DNA of 64,000 bases, taken from Chryseobacterium nepalense (GTDB taxonomy: Bacteria; Bacteroidota; Bacteroidia; Flavobacteriales; Weeksellaceae). The notes under the pieces are model-generated. The model saw only the letters and a program-made list of their open reading frames with translations, did not search any database and had not been told where the DNA came from. The stretch lies in contig NZ_CP096203.1 of NCBI RefSeq assembly GCF_023195755.1, forward strand, positions 868,001 to 932,000, given 5' to 3'. How positions within the stretch are numbered: the stretch's first letter is position 1; every line of letters starts with the position of its first letter. The translations under genes and the position numbers were made by a program. Shown here piece after piece: positions 17,947 through 26,874 of the stretch.

Positions 17947-18730
17947 TTTGCGCATCAATGGCGAAAACCAGAGGGACTTTATTTCCAAATTTTGATATTC
18001 TCCATTTACCTTTTTCAGATTCTTCAACATGTCTGAAACATGAATACGGCGACCAGTCGAATTCTTTAAACTGATGTATCATCAAATGATTATCAATCAG
18101 ACTTTGTAATACTTCTGCTAAAGAATGGTTCCACATCACATACTCCTGAACGATATCCGCAGAAGGGTCTGCATAAGTTCCTTCGTATGTTTCGATTATA
18201 GGCTTTTCATTAAAATAATTGTATTTCACGTCTTCAAAATCATCATCAAACATCCAAATAACAGGATGAAATTCTGCCATTATAAATTTCCCATCCGGTT
18301 TTAAGAAATGAGAAATCACTTTTGCCCATTGGTTTAGGTCCGGAAGCCAGCCTATCGTTCCGTAACTGGTAAAAACGATATCAAATTTTTCATCAAGAAC
18401 ATTGGGTAGATTGTATAGATCTGTACATATAAATTTCGTGTCTGTTTCACATTTTTGTGCAAGTTGCTTTGCTTCGGCAATTGCTTTGTCTGATAGATCT
18501 ATGCCTGTTACTTTGCCGCCAAGTCTTGACAAGGAGATGGAATCCTGACCAAAATGGCATTGCAGATGCAGAACAGATTTATCTTCCAGATTCCCTAAGA
18601 GTTCCAATTCAATAGGGTTCAGTGAGCTTCTGCCTTTTAAAAATTCGTCCAAAAAATAAAAATCTGATTTCAAATGGGGATCTACTTTGGCATTCCACGA
18701 CTTTCTGTTGATTTCTAAATAGTTTTCCAT
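17933..18730 (-). CDS. Class I SAM-dependent methyltransferase
   Basis: The 265-residue protein shows the SAM-binding motif I VLHLQCHFGQDSISLSRLGG and motif II VTGIDLSDKAIAEAK, with the later acidic strand FDIVFTSYGTIGWL. This is a methyltransferase-11/25-like Rossmann fold. The substrate is unknown; small-molecule acceptors are usual for this subgroup. It is a stand-alone gene. Its 3' end overlaps the terminator shared with the YtxH-like gene, and a 21-bp tandem repeat array lies upstream of its start. Confidence 0.82.
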   Translation of the reverse strand: MENYLEINRKSWNAKVDPHLKSDFYFLDEFLKGRSSLNPIELELLGNLEDKSVLHLQCHFGQDSISLSRLGGKVTGIDLSDKAIAEAKQLAQKCETDTKFICTDLYNLPNVLDEKFDIVFTSYGTIGWLPDLNQWAKVISHFLKPDGKFIMAEFHPVIWMFDDDFEDVKYNYFNEKPIIETYEGTYADPSADIVQEYVMWNHSLAEVLQSLIDNHLMIHQFKEFDWSPYSCFRHVEESEKGKWRISKFGNKVPLVFAIDAQKKSS

Positions 18731-18833
18731 GATTAATATTTTATGTTTAAAAGTATAAAAATAAATGTAACTATAATTACAGGCTTATTTAAAAGCAAGT
18801 CAACTAAAAAGTCAGAATTTTTTAATTTGTTTC

Positions 18834-19054
18834 GATGTAAAAGTATATTTTCGTGAGGTTAATCTACATTTTAGCAAGGTAATGTTACTTTCTTGCGTAG
18901 TAAAGTTACATTTTACCATTGCAATTCTACATTGGCACGATGTAAATTTACTTTCTTGAAAAATAAGGTTACTTTTTTATATAGTAAAGTTACTTTTTTG
19001 CGAGGTAAAGTAACATTTTAACCTTGTAGTTGTACATTTTTCTAAAGGTTATTC
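18834..19054. repeat. Degenerate 21-bp tandem repeat array, about 10 units
   Basis: The gap 18731-19078 holds no gene. A repeated core close to GTAAAGTTACTTTTTTGCGAG recurs every 21 bp: the TAC (or variant) core starts at 18844, 18865, 18886, 18907, 18928, 18949, 18970, 18991, 19012 and 19033. Each unit includes a partial dyad GTAA-N2-TTAC. Because 21 is divisible by 3, one frame (18875-19018) reads as heptads like SKVTFLR before a stop, but there is no start codon and upstream units contain stops, so I do not call a gene. Confidence 0.9.
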
Positions 19055-19078
19055 GATTCTTTGATATATAATCGCCAT

Positions 19079-20209
19079 TTATAATAAGTTCAGTAAATAT
19101 CCCATTATGGAACCTGATACAACGATGAGCGCACTGTTGATTTTCCTGTATCGAAAACTTATATAAAGGCATACAACAGCGATAAGAATTGTGCGCCAGT
19201 CGGTAACAGTTTCTATTCCCATACTGATGCAAACAGAAACAATAATGGCAACAGAAGCCGCATTTACCGCATCCAGAAATACTGAAAAAATTTTCGAGTT
19301 TCTCATTTTCTTTACCAACGGATTCAGCAGAGCGACAAATAGGAATGAGGGTAAGAAAATCCCAAGGGTTGAAACAGCAGCCCCAACCCATCCGTTAATC
19401 TGGTACCCGATAAATGTAACCGAAGAAAAAACCGGTCCGGGAGTAAACTGTCCTACTGCAATAGCGTCAATAAGCTGTTGCCGGTTCATCATTCCGCTGG
19501 CAACGAGTTCTGCATCCAGAAAGGCAAACAGTACATAACCACTTCCGTAAAGAATGGAACCTACTTTCAGGAAAATAAGAAAAAGTTTAAAGTTTAAAGA
19601 TGTTATCAAATTATATTCACTACTCTGTAAATAAACGATAGGAATAAGATTTTTCACATCTCCGGATCTTCCGGGACGTAGAAAAGTGATCAATACATAA
19701 AGAATACCGGCTCCGAAAAGAAGAAAAATTTCATTGTAACCTAATAAAGATCCCGTTAAAACAAGTAATACTAAAATAATAAGACCTATCGACTTAAAAG
19801 ATTTTTCAGCTAACGGAAAGATGGCCGATAAAATCACTGCAATAATCGCCGGCTTGATCCCGTAAACAAATGGCTGAATTTCAGGCAGAGCACCATACTT
19901 TTTATACAGCCACGCGAATATCCCGGTAATAAAAACTGCAGGAAGTATAAAACATACTCCTGCAGTAATTAAGCCTTTCCAGCCTGCTTTTTCTCTTCCG
20001 ATGTGGATGGCCATTTCCGTACTGTTGGGTCCTGGAATTAAGTTGGTAGCTCCTATCAGATCCAGAAAATGCTGCTGTGAAATCCATTTCCTTTTGGTGA
20101 CAACTTCATTCTGCATCATTGATATATGTGCAGCCGGTCCTCCGAAACCAATTATTCCCAGCTTGAGAAAAAGTCTGGCTATATCTTTTAGATTTTCTGT
20201 ATTTTTCAT
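19079..20209 (-). CDS. chrA: Chromate transporter family protein (ChrA)
   Basis: This 376-residue membrane protein is a two-domain (long-chain) CHR transporter. The N-half has GFGGPAAHISMM and the family motif NLIPGPNSTEMAIHIGRE; the C-half repeats the pattern with GQFTPGPVFSSVTFIGYQ. About ten hydrophobic segments are visible. Family members export chromate, but many are only annotated by homology. Its ATG overlaps the stop of the LRR gene by 4 bp (ATGA), so translation is probably coupled, and the LRR gene follows hisS by 4 bp. No clear terminator was seen after it. Confidence 0.88.
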   Translation of the reverse strand: MKNTENLKDIARLFLKLGIIGFGGPAAHISMMQNEVVTKRKWISQQHFLDLIGATNLIPGPNSTEMAIHIGREKAGWKGLITAGVCFILPAVFITGIFAWLYKKYGALPEIQPFVYGIKPAIIAVILSAIFPLAEKSFKSIGLIILVLLVLTGSLLGYNEIFLLFGAGILYVLITFLRPGRSGDVKNLIPIVYLQSSEYNLITSLNFKLFLIFLKVGSILYGSGYVLFAFLDAELVASGMMNRQQLIDAIAVGQFTPGPVFSSVTFIGYQINGWVGAAVSTLGIFLPSFLFVALLNPLVKKMRNSKIFSVFLDAVNAASVAIIVSVCISMGIETVTDWRTILIAVVCLYISFRYRKINSALIVVSGSIMGYLLNLL

Positions 20210-21273
20210 GGCATTTCCTGAGTAACAAACTTTGTTCTTGGCAACAAAGCCTGTGCACGGGAAATTTCCTGATACGGTATATTATTCCCTGCAATATATA
20301 CTACTTTCAGTTTTTTCATTTTTTCCAATCCGGGAGGAAAAGCTGTAATTTTATTTTCCCGGATATCCAGAACTTCTAGATTTTCTAGATTATAAAATTC
20401 AGTTAAACATTCGTTGGTAAGTTTATTCTTATCAATAAAAAGCCCGGTAAGTCCAGTCATACTGCCGATTCCGGCCGGAATCTGGCTAATCTGATTTTTG
20501 TAGATATCCAGTCTTTTGAGATTTGAGATTTTATATAATTCCTTAGGAAAAACTTTAAATGCATTATTGCTAAGGTTCAGCGTTTTTAAATTTTGAAGCT
20601 TAGAAAATCCATTTGGCAAGGTTGTCAACACGTTATCTGAAAGCCAAATATCATTAACCATATTTAAATATCCTATTTCTTCGGGCAGCTCAGACATTAG
20701 ATTTCTGCCCAATGACAAAGTTTCCAAATTTTTCAGATTCTTTATGGAAGGCGGAAGATTCCTTCCCGGTTTTCCTTCAACATTTTGTAAGCTTCTGATA
20801 TCAAATCCTCTTGATAATGCCAACCTTTTCAGTGTTTTTAGCTTCCCAATATCCTGCGAAAAATCAAAATAGCTGAACTGATAATATTCTAAATCTTCCA
20901 ATGATTTAAGATTAAAAATCACAGGAGACATCTTTTCAGTAAGCATATTATGCAAAGCCAATTTTTTCAGTTGATTTAAAGAAGAAAATTCTTTAGGAAA
21001 ATCTTTAATTTTATGACCTCCCGTAAGCATAAAAGACTCAAGATTCTTTAGTCTGGAAATTTTCTCAGGTAAGCTTGTCAACTGATCTGATTCACTTACC
21101 GTAAGATATTTAATATTCCATGAAAAAATATGTTCCGGAAAAGAAGTGATTTCCCGAAGCAAAACTCTGTCGCTTTCTTTGCTGAGGTCCTGTTTAGGAG
21201 GATCCGGCATCCTTACCTGTGCCTGAGTAACAACAGAAGATATGAGAAATGCTAAAAATAAGATATTCTTCAT
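20206..21273 (-). CDS. Secreted leucine-rich repeat protein
   Basis: The 355-residue protein begins with a signal peptide (MKNILFLAFLISSVVTQAQ) and then carries about ten LRR units from residue 60 to 340 with the pattern LxxLxxLxLxxNxLxxLPxxI, for example LQNLKTLNLSNNAFKVFPKE. There is no lipobox cysteine or C-terminal sorting domain, so it is probably periplasmic or surface-associated through an unknown route. It sits between hisS and chrA with 4-bp spacing on one side and a 4-bp overlap on the other. LRR folds bind proteins; the partner is unknown. Confidence 0.85.
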   Translation of the reverse strand: MKNILFLAFLISSVVTQAQVRMPDPPKQDLSKESDRVLLREITSFPEHIFSWNIKYLTVSESDQLTSLPEKISRLKNLESFMLTGGHKIKDFPKEFSSLNQLKKLALHNMLTEKMSPVIFNLKSLEDLEYYQFSYFDFSQDIGKLKTLKRLALSRGFDIRSLQNVEGKPGRNLPPSIKNLKNLETLSLGRNLMSELPEEIGYLNMVNDIWLSDNVLTTLPNGFSKLQNLKTLNLSNNAFKVFPKELYKISNLKRLDIYKNQISQIPAGIGSMTGLTGLFIDKNKLTNECLTEFYNLENLEVLDIRENKITAFPPGLEKMKKLKVVYIAGNNIPYQEISRAQALLPRTKFVTQEMP

Positions 21274-21277
21274 CGCT

Positions 21278-22630
21278 CTAAGATTGTAAAAATTCCTCTA
21301 AGGAAACCGTCTTCTGCTCTCCGGCTTCAAGATCTTTATAGGTAACATTTCCGTCCTTAATTTCTTCTTCACCCAAGAAAACAAGATTTTTAATTCCTTT
21401 CTTCTCTGCATACGTAAACTGTTTTCCAATCTTGGCAGATTCAGGATAGAGTTCGGCAGAGATTCCTTTTTCTCTCAGCTGTTTTATTAATTTCAGGGCT
21501 TCCAGGGTTTCGTTACCTCCAAAATTAGCAAACAGGTATTCTACTTTTGAGGTTGCCTCTTCAGGGAACAACCCAAGTTCTTCTATAACAAGATAAATCC
21601 TGTCTAAACCGAAAGAAATTCCGATTCCCGGAATATTTTTAACCCCGAAAACTTCCGTAAGGTTATCATATCTTCCGCCACCACCGATAGATCCCATCTG
21701 GACTTCGTCCGCTTTTACTTCAAAAATGGCTCCGGTATAGTAATCCAAACCTCTTGCAAGCGTAATGTCGAATACCAGATTCTGAATATCTACTCCCAGA
21801 TTTAATGACTGTGTGATTACGAACTCCAGTTCTTCAACACCTTTTAAACCGGTTTCATTTCCGGCAAATTTCTCTTTTAGCTGTAAAAGATTTTCCAACG
21901 CATCATCTGACTGTTCAAAAAGAAAATCCAGCTTATCGATAGATTCCTGAGCAATCCCTCTTTCAAGAAGTTCCTTTACAACACCTTCTTTCCCTATTTT
22001 GTCCAGTTTGTCAAGAGCAACTGTAAAATCTATTAATTTATCTGCAATTCCTGCAAATTCCGCAAGGCCTGAAAGAATTTTTCGGTTATTAATATGAATG
22101 GTTACAGAAAGACCTAATTCTGCAAATGATTTTAAATATAACTGAACAAGATCTACTTCCTGCAGAAGGCTTTCACTTCCCACCACATCGGCATCACACT
22201 GGTAAAACTCTCTAAACCTTCCCTTTTGAGGTCGGTCTGCCCTCCACACCGGCTGAATCTGGTAACGTTTGAATGGAAAAGTGAGCTGATTATGGTTCAT
22301 TGCTACAAATCTTGCAAAAGGTACGGTAAGATCATAGCGTAAAGCTTTGTCTGAAATCTGCGAAGTTAATTTCTGATGATTTTTGTCTTCCCAGTCCTGT
22401 TGATTTACTTTTGAAGTATAATCTCCTGAATTTAAAATTTTAAAGATCAGGCGGTCTCCTTCTTCTCCGTATTTTCCTGTTAATGTTGAAAGATTTTCAA
22501 AGCTTGGGGTTTCCAATGGCTGGAACCCGAATAATTCGAAGTTTTTCTGTAAAATATTAATGATGTATCTTCTTCTGGCAACTTCCAATGCTGTAAAATC
22601 TCTCGTCCCTTTTGCTAAACCTGGTTTCAT
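21278..22630 (-). CDS. hisS: Histidyl-tRNA synthetase
   Basis: The 450-residue class II synthetase charges tRNA-His. The N-terminus [15 protein letters not shown], motif 2 with [12 protein letters not shown] (97-108) and [17 protein letters not shown] (122-138), the histidine-A motif [10 protein letters not shown] and motif 3 [13 protein letters not shown] are all present, followed by an anticodon-binding domain with [14 protein letters not shown]. It is the first gene of a tight series with the LRR protein and chrA (4-bp gap, then 4-bp overlap). Confidence 0.97.
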   Translation of the reverse strand: MKPGLAKGTRDFTALEVARRRYIINILQKNFELFGFQPLETPSFENLSTLTGKYGEEGDRLIFKILNSGDYTSKVNQQDWEDKNHQKLTSQISDKALRYDLTVPFARFVAMNHNQLTFPFKRYQIQPVWRADRPQKGRFREFYQCDADVVGSESLLQEVDLVQLYLKSFAELGLSVTIHINNRKILSGLAEFAGIADKLIDFTVALDKLDKIGKEGVVKELLERGIAQESIDKLDFLFEQSDDALENLLQLKEKFAGNETGLKGVEELEFVITQSLNLGVDIQNLVFDITLARGLDYYTGAIFEVKADEVQMGSIGGGGRYDNLTEVFGVKNIPGIGISFGLDRIYLVIEELGLFPEEATSKVEYLFANFGGNETLEALKLIKQLREKGISAELYPESAKIGKQFTYAEKKGIKNLVFLGEEEIKDGNVTYKDLEAGEQKTVSLEEFLQS

Positions 22631-22710
22631 TCTATAATTGATAAATGATGATTAATGTATAAGTGTTGCAAAAATAAGGAATTGAACTGACTTTAAAACT
22701 AAAATCCAAA

Positions 22711-22734
22711 GCTGAAGAAACAATCTTCTTCAGC
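22711..22734 (-). terminator. Terminator after the HRDC gene
   Basis: GCTGAAGAA and TTCTTCAGC form a perfect 9-bp stem with a 6-nt loop between the HRDC gene (ends 22771) and hisS (starts 22630). The U tract on the minus strand is weak. Confidence 0.6.
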
Positions 22735-22770
22735 CTTGAATATCTTCATCATTTGTGTTCTTGTGTTATA

Positions 22771-23223
22771 TCAGATACTATCTAAAATTTCAAGGATTTC
22801 CTCGCCGTAATTCTCTATTTTATGCTTTCCGAATCCCTTAATATCCAGCAGCTCTTCTTTGCGGGCCGGCTTATATTTGGCAACGGATATAAGTTCTTTG
22901 TTGGTTGCAATAAAATAGCCCGGCAGATTTTGCTCTTTTGCTTTATCGGATCTCCATTCTTTCAGGGCATAGAGAATTTTTTCCTCGTCTGAGCTAAGCG
23001 CTTCATTTTCGGCTGTATACTTGGCACTTTTTGATTCTTTTACGGTAGTTACAGCCATCTTCAATGCTTCAAAATATAAGAGTACTGACCAGTAATTTTC
23101 ATCGTTTACAAAAGCCGTCTCCACTTTTACAATTTGATGTTTTCCGAGAAATTCATCCAGCATGTGCTGATCATGATGTAAAAACTCCTGATCCAGCCGG
23201 ACTTTAAAAACTTTTACTTTCAT
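22771..23223 (-). CDS. HRDC domain protein
   Basis: The 150-residue protein ends in an HRDC domain (about residues 78-148: ALKEWRSDKAKEQNLPGYFI, LISVAKYKPARKEELLDIKG, FGKHKIENYGEEIL), a nucleic-acid-binding module found in RecQ and RNase D. The N-terminal 70 residues (MKVKVFKVRLDQEFLHHDQHML) form a small conserved domain seen with HRDC in Bacteroidota. It starts 18 bp after ssb on the same strand, so a DNA-repair or replication link is likely but unproven. Confidence 0.82.
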   Translation of the reverse strand: MKVKVFKVRLDQEFLHHDQHMLDEFLGKHQIVKVETAFVNDENYWSVLLYFEALKMAVTTVKESKSAKYTAENEALSSDEEKILYALKEWRSDKAKEQNLPGYFIATNKELISVAKYKPARKEELLDIKGFGKHKIENYGEEILEILDSI

Positions 23224-23241
23224 CGCCTGTGTTTTTTACTG

Positions 23242-23574
23242 TTATTTACCTCCCAGAAGCAGAATCTCATCTACCCTAACTTCCGTGATATAGCGTTTTA
23301 CGCCGTCCTTATCATCATATGATCTGTAGGTAAGTTTTCCTTCTATGGCAATTTCTTTTCCTTTCGTAACATATTTCTGGAAAATTTCAGCGGTTTTACC
23401 AAAAGCAATGAGATTGTGCCATTGTGTTTCTTCTACTTTTTCGCCTTTCGCATTCGTGTAATAATCACTTGTTGCAAGAGATACAACGGCTTTGCTGTTT
23501 CCGTTTTCGAAGTTTACCATTTCTACTTCCTTTCCTGTGTAACCAATCAATGTTACTTTGTTTCTTAGTGACAT
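23242..23574 (-). CDS. ssb: Single-stranded DNA-binding protein, tail-less short form
   Basis: This 110-residue OB-fold protein starts MSLRNKVTLIGYTGKEVEMV and has TSDYYTNAKGEKVEETQWHN and VTKGKEIAIEGKLTYRSYDD, the typical SSB core. It ends at LLLGGK, directly after the OB fold, and so lacks the linker and acidic DDDIPF-like tip that recruits partner proteins. It may therefore be a second, specialised SSB with the main one elsewhere. It lies upstream of the HRDC gene and is divergent from the HPP gene. Confidence 0.92.
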   Translation of the reverse strand: MSLRNKVTLIGYTGKEVEMVNFENGNSKAVVSLATSDYYTNAKGEKVEETQWHNLIAFGKTAEIFQKYVTKGKEIAIEGKLTYRSYDDKDGVKRYITEVRVDEILLLGGK

Positions 23575-23702
23575 AATTTTGTTGTTTATTTTAGATTAAT
23601 ATTCAGATCCGAGACGTTCACTGTTTTCTCAGATCTCTGTTGCAAAGATTAGGGAAAGCTGAAACTCAAACCGGTACAAAACTATTTAAATTCGTTTGTA
23701 GT

Positions 23703-23757
23703 CGTTTGAAAACGAATAATGTAAAATATCATTCTTTTTATCCGTTTGAAAACGGAT
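23703..23757. promoter_or_regulatory. Paired palindromic operator-like sites between ssb and the HPP gene
   Basis: Two related inverted repeats are centred 40 bp apart. Site 1 is CGTTT-GA-AAACG (23703-23714). Site 2 is ATCCGTTT-GA-AAACGGAT (23740-23757), with perfect 8-bp arms. A half site TTCGTTT also lies at 23691-23697. Site 2 overlaps the proposed -33 element of the HPP promoter, as expected for a regulator binding site. Confidence 0.6.
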
Positions 23758-23773
23758 AATTTCCATACCTTTG
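23745..23773 (+). promoter_or_regulatory. Promoter of the HPP gene (TTTG-N17-TACCTTTG)
   Basis: TTTG at 23745-23748 and TACCTTTG at 23766-23773 fit the Bacteroidota -33/-7 pattern with a 17-bp spacer. The -7 element ends 7 bp before the ATG at 23781, so the leader would be very short. Confidence 0.6.
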
Positions 23774-23780
23774 AGTATAT

Positions 23781-24383
23781 ATGAAAAAAGCAATTAAAAG
23801 GACATTCAGAGTATCAAAATACGTGATTTACAGGGAAACACTTGTTGATTATAAAGAACATTTCTGGTCTTTTCTGGGCGCATTTTTCGGAATCGGGATT
23901 ATTGCTTTTATCCAGTCGCATTCAGTATCCGCTACAGAGAATATTTTTCTGATCGGATCTTTCGGTGCTTCAAGTGTTTTGATTTACGGCGCAATTCAGA
24001 GTCCGCTGGCGCAACCGAGGAATTTGGTAGGAGGACATGTGATTTCAGCTTTGGTTGGCGTTACTGTTTATAAGATTGTTCCTGATATTATCTGGCTTTC
24101 AGCTCCCCTTGCCGTTGCTTTTTCAATTGTTTTAATGCAATATACCAAAACCCTTCACCCTCCCGGTGGCGCTACCGCACTGATTGCAGTAAGCTCCACA
24201 GGAAAAATCCCTGAACTGGGATTCTGGTATGTGTTATCACCGGTTCTTTCCGGGTGTATTATTTTATTACTTATGGCACTTTTTTTCAATAATATAACAT
24301 CCAACAGAAGCTATCCAGCACACAGCAGGTTTAAGAAACTATTAAAGAAAAAACATGCACATCCACACAAATTGAAAAAATAA
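23781..24383 (+). CDS. HPP family integral membrane protein
   Basis: This 200-residue protein belongs to the HPP family (PF04982), with four to five transmembrane segments and the name motif LHPPGGATALIAV in the second half. The N-terminus is basic and cytoplasmic, and the C-terminus ends in a lysine/histidine-rich tail (KKKHAHPHKLKK). Some cyanobacterial HPP proteins transport nitrite; for Bacteroidota members the function is unknown. It has its own promoter overlapped by a palindrome. The zinc-finger-like gene follows after 5 bp. Confidence 0.85.
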   Translation: MKKAIKRTFRVSKYVIYRETLVDYKEHFWSFLGAFFGIGIIAFIQSHSVSATENIFLIGSFGASSVLIYGAIQSPLAQPRNLVGGHVISALVGVTVYKIVPDIIWLSAPLAVAFSIVLMQYTKTLHPPGGATALIAVSSTGKIPELGFWYVLSPVLSGCIILLLMALFFNNITSNRSYPAHSRFKKLLKKKHAHPHKLKK

Positions 24384-24388
24384 AAATT

Positions 24389-24733
24389 ATGAATTGTCTT
24401 GAATGTGACGAAAAAATCATCGGAAGATCCGACAAAAAATTTTGCAATGACGCCTGTCGAAACGCCTACAACAACAAGCAGAATAAGGATTCCAACAATC
24501 TCATGCGTAATGTTAATAATAAACTTCGCAAAAATTACAGAATCCTTGCTGAGGTGAATACGGACGGGAAAACAAAAGTCACCCGTTCAAAATTGGATGG
24601 CTTGGGTTTTGATTTTGATTATTTTACTAATCTGAAGGTCTATAAAAATGGATCAGAGTACAAATTTATATATGATTATGGCTATAAACTTCTGGATGAT
24701 GATTTTGTTTTAATCGTTAAAAACCAATCATAA
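24389..24733 (+). CDS. Small zinc-finger-like protein
   Basis: The 114-residue protein opens with MNCLECDEKIIGRSDKKFCN and continues DACRNAYNNK: Cys pairs CxxC and CxxxC spaced like a treble-clef zinc ribbon. Similar short zinc ribbons occur in many Bacteroidota proteins (DUF2116-like). The rest (residues 40-114) is an unrecognised alpha/beta region with YKLLDDDFVLIV near the end. It is probably cotranscribed with the HPP gene (5-bp gap) and is followed after 18 bp by the epimerase. Confidence 0.65.
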   Translation: MNCLECDEKIIGRSDKKFCNDACRNAYNNKQNKDSNNLMRNVNNKLRKNYRILAEVNTDGKTKVTRSKLDGLGFDFDYFTNLKVYKNGSEYKFIYDYGYKLLDDDFVLIVKNQS

Positions 24734-24751
24734 CAGTAAACGCAGTTATTC

Positions 24752-25660
24752 ATGAAAGATATTATTCTCATTACCGGGGCCGGCGGACTTATTGCCCATG
24801 AACTTTCCAAAAAACTTGAAAAAGATTTTACCGTTCGCTTTTTAACAAGAAAGAAAAAGCACAGTAATGAATTCGAATGGAATATTAAAAATAAAACGAT
24901 TGATGTTGCGGCATTTGAAGGAGTTTCGCACATCATTCATCTGGCAGGAGCCAATATTTCTGAAAAACGATGGACCGACGAACGAAAAAAAGAACTGATT
25001 TCCAGCAGGGTTGATTCTGCCGATCTGATTTTGAAAACGCTTCAGGAGAAAAAAATCAAGCTGAAATCTTTTATTTCTGCTTCTGGAATCAATTATTACG
25101 GGACAAAAACTACCGATGTAATTTTTACTGAAAATAACCAGCCCGGAAATGATTTTTTAAGTGAAGTCGTAGTCTTATGGGAACGTGCTGCCGATCAGTT
25201 TAAAGAACAGAATCTTGCCGAAAGGGTGGTGAAAATCCGCACTGCAGTTGTGCTCTCTGAAAAAGATGGTGCTTTGAAGAAAATGCTACCTCCTATCCGA
25301 ATGGGAATCGGCGCTCCTCTCGGAACCGGGAAGCAATATATGCCCTGGATTCATATTGAAGACATTTGTGCCATTTATGAATTTGCACTGAAAAATGACA
25401 CCATGGATGGAGCTTTTAATGCCGTTTCACCGCAGCATACCACTAATGAGAATTTAACCAAAAAAATTGCTGAGGTTTTAAAGAAACCGCTTTTCATGCC
25501 TAATATTCCCGGATTTGTTTTAAAACTGATTTTTGGCGAACTTGCAGATGCGCTGCTGGAAGGCTCAAGAGCTTCCGCGGAGAAGATTCAGAATGCAGGT
25601 TTTCAATTTAAGTTCCCCGATTTAAAAAAAGCATTGGAACATTTATTAAAAAATAATTAA
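24752..25660 (+). CDS. TIGR01777 family NAD(P)-dependent epimerase
   Basis: The 302-residue protein is an extended short-chain dehydrogenase of the YfcH/SDR39U1 type. It has the cofactor loop [16 protein letters not shown] at the N-terminus, [10 protein letters not shown] with the active-site Ser and Tyr region, and the C-terminal DUF1731 part ([32 protein letters not shown] spans it). Members are often annotated as cell-division inhibitors of the SulA-like kind, without good support. It is part of a plus-strand series from the HPP gene to nudK. Confidence 0.88.
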   Translation: MKDIILITGAGGLIAHELSKKLEKDFTVRFLTRKKKHSNEFEWNIKNKTIDVAAFEGVSHIIHLAGANISEKRWTDERKKELISSRVDSADLILKTLQEKKIKLKSFISASGINYYGTKTTDVIFTENNQPGNDFLSEVVVLWERAADQFKEQNLAERVVKIRTAVVLSEKDGALKKMLPPIRMGIGAPLGTGKQYMPWIHIEDICAIYEFALKNDTMDGAFNAVSPQHTTNENLTKKIAEVLKKPLFMPNIPGFVLKLIFGELADALLEGSRASAEKIQNAGFQFKFPDLKKALEHLLKNN

Positions 25661-25676
25661 CAAGATTATACAATCT

Positions 25677-26258
25677 ATGCACAATACAAACGTTCAGATA
25701 GAAAAGACGGAAATATTATCAGACAACTGGTACACCTTAAAGAAGGTAACATTCAGCATTCAGAAAAAAGACGGCAGCTTTCAGCAGCAAAGCCGTGAAG
25801 CCTATGATCGGGGAAATGGTGCAGCCATTTTATTGTATGACAAAAGCACGGAAAATGTAATCCTCACCCAACAGTTCAGATTGCCTTCCTTTCTAAACGG
25901 AAATGAAACAGGAATGATGATTGAAGTCTGTGCCGGACTTCTGGACGATGATAATCCGGAAGATTGTATTAAAAGGGAAACCGAAGAAGAAACCGGCTAC
26001 AAAATTTCTCACGTTGAGAAGATTTTCGAAACGTATATGTCACCGGGTGCCGTCACAGAAATTCTTCACTTTTTTATCGCCGAATATTCGAAGGATATGA
26101 AAATAAATGATGGCGGCGGACTTGATGATGAAGGTGAAGATATTGAAGTGCTGGAACTTTCTTTTGAGGAAGCTTTGCAAATGATTGATACCGGAGCGAT
26201 TAAAGATGCCAAAACCATTATGCTGCTGCAATATCTAAGACTTAAAAATATTCTTTAA
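25677..26258 (+). CDS. nudK: GDP-mannose pyrophosphatase NudK
   Basis: This 193-residue Nudix hydrolase closely follows E. coli NudK along its whole length: an N-terminal [31 protein letters not shown], the Nudix box [20 protein letters not shown] with ETGY, the [17 protein letters not shown] strand and the acidic [16 protein letters not shown]. NudK splits GDP-mannose to GMP and mannose-1-phosphate. The catalytic EExxxEE-type core (RETEEETGY) is intact. It starts 16 bp after the epimerase stop. Confidence 0.9.
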   Translation: MHNTNVQIEKTEILSDNWYTLKKVTFSIQKKDGSFQQQSREAYDRGNGAAILLYDKSTENVILTQQFRLPSFLNGNETGMMIEVCAGLLDDDNPEDCIKRETEEETGYKISHVEKIFETYMSPGAVTEILHFFIAEYSKDMKINDGGGLDDEGEDIEVLELSFEEALQMIDTGAIKDAKTIMLLQYLRLKNIL

Positions 26259-26285
26259 ATCTTAACTAAAAATTAGTAAAACATC

Positions 26286-26864
26286 ATGAAATTATTATAC
26301 ACAGTCAGCCTCACCTTACTTTTATCAGCATTTGTTTTTGCCCAGAAAACAGAAAAGCCAGGACCAAAAGATAAGACTGCTATCGAACATTTTAAAAACG
26401 ATTATAAAAAGAAAAATTACAAAAAGTTTTCGGGAAACCTTGTGATGAAAGATAATCAGGTACAGTTTGATAATAAGGTTATTTTTTACGATAAATCTGA
26501 TAAAATTACGAAAGCCATTCTTCAGGAAGGACTGGTTTACCCTCAACTTTTAACCGATTTCCAGGTTGATAAGTTTGAAAATGAAGACAGCGACAGAACC
26601 CAGAAGAGATTCGCCAGGCTACAGAAAAACTGGAAAGATGCTTTTGATGTAAACAATATAAGGTTCTATAATGCTTCCGAGCTTGTTTTCTTAAGTAATG
26701 ATGAAAAGGTAAAACGTTTCAAAATACTGTGTAAAGATCCCAAGTTTCCCAATACAATGGTATATTATGTTGAACTCACCAATAAAAATGCAGTGAAGGA
26801 TATGCCGTTACAGGATTTCATTAAGGATTCTAAAGTGACACATATTTTCCAGAAAACGGAGTAA
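26286..26864 (+). CDS. Secreted hypothetical protein
   Basis: I do not recognise this 192-residue protein. It has a clear signal peptide (MKLLYTVSLTLLLSAFVFAQ), then a lysine-rich segment and a mixed alpha/beta region with no lipobox and no C-terminal sorting domain. It lies 27 bp after nudK and 10 bp before the next gene, so it is probably cotranscribed with both. Confidence 0.7.
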   Translation: MKLLYTVSLTLLLSAFVFAQKTEKPGPKDKTAIEHFKNDYKKKNYKKFSGNLVMKDNQVQFDNKVIFYDKSDKITKAILQEGLVYPQLLTDFQVDKFENEDSDRTQKRFARLQKNWKDAFDVNNIRFYNASELVFLSNDEKVKRFKILCKDPKFPNTMVYYVELTNKNAVKDMPLQDFIKDSKVTHIFQKTE

Positions 26865-26874
26865 TTGAGGAATA

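Noticed and set aside
18875-19018. Heptad-repeat reading frame (SKVTFLR-like) in the 21-bp array
   Set aside because: No start codon, stops in neighbouring units, and the pattern follows automatically from a repeat length divisible by three.
18731-19078. CRISPR array
   Set aside because: The 21-bp units are directly adjacent with no unique spacers, drift strongly and have no cas genes nearby.
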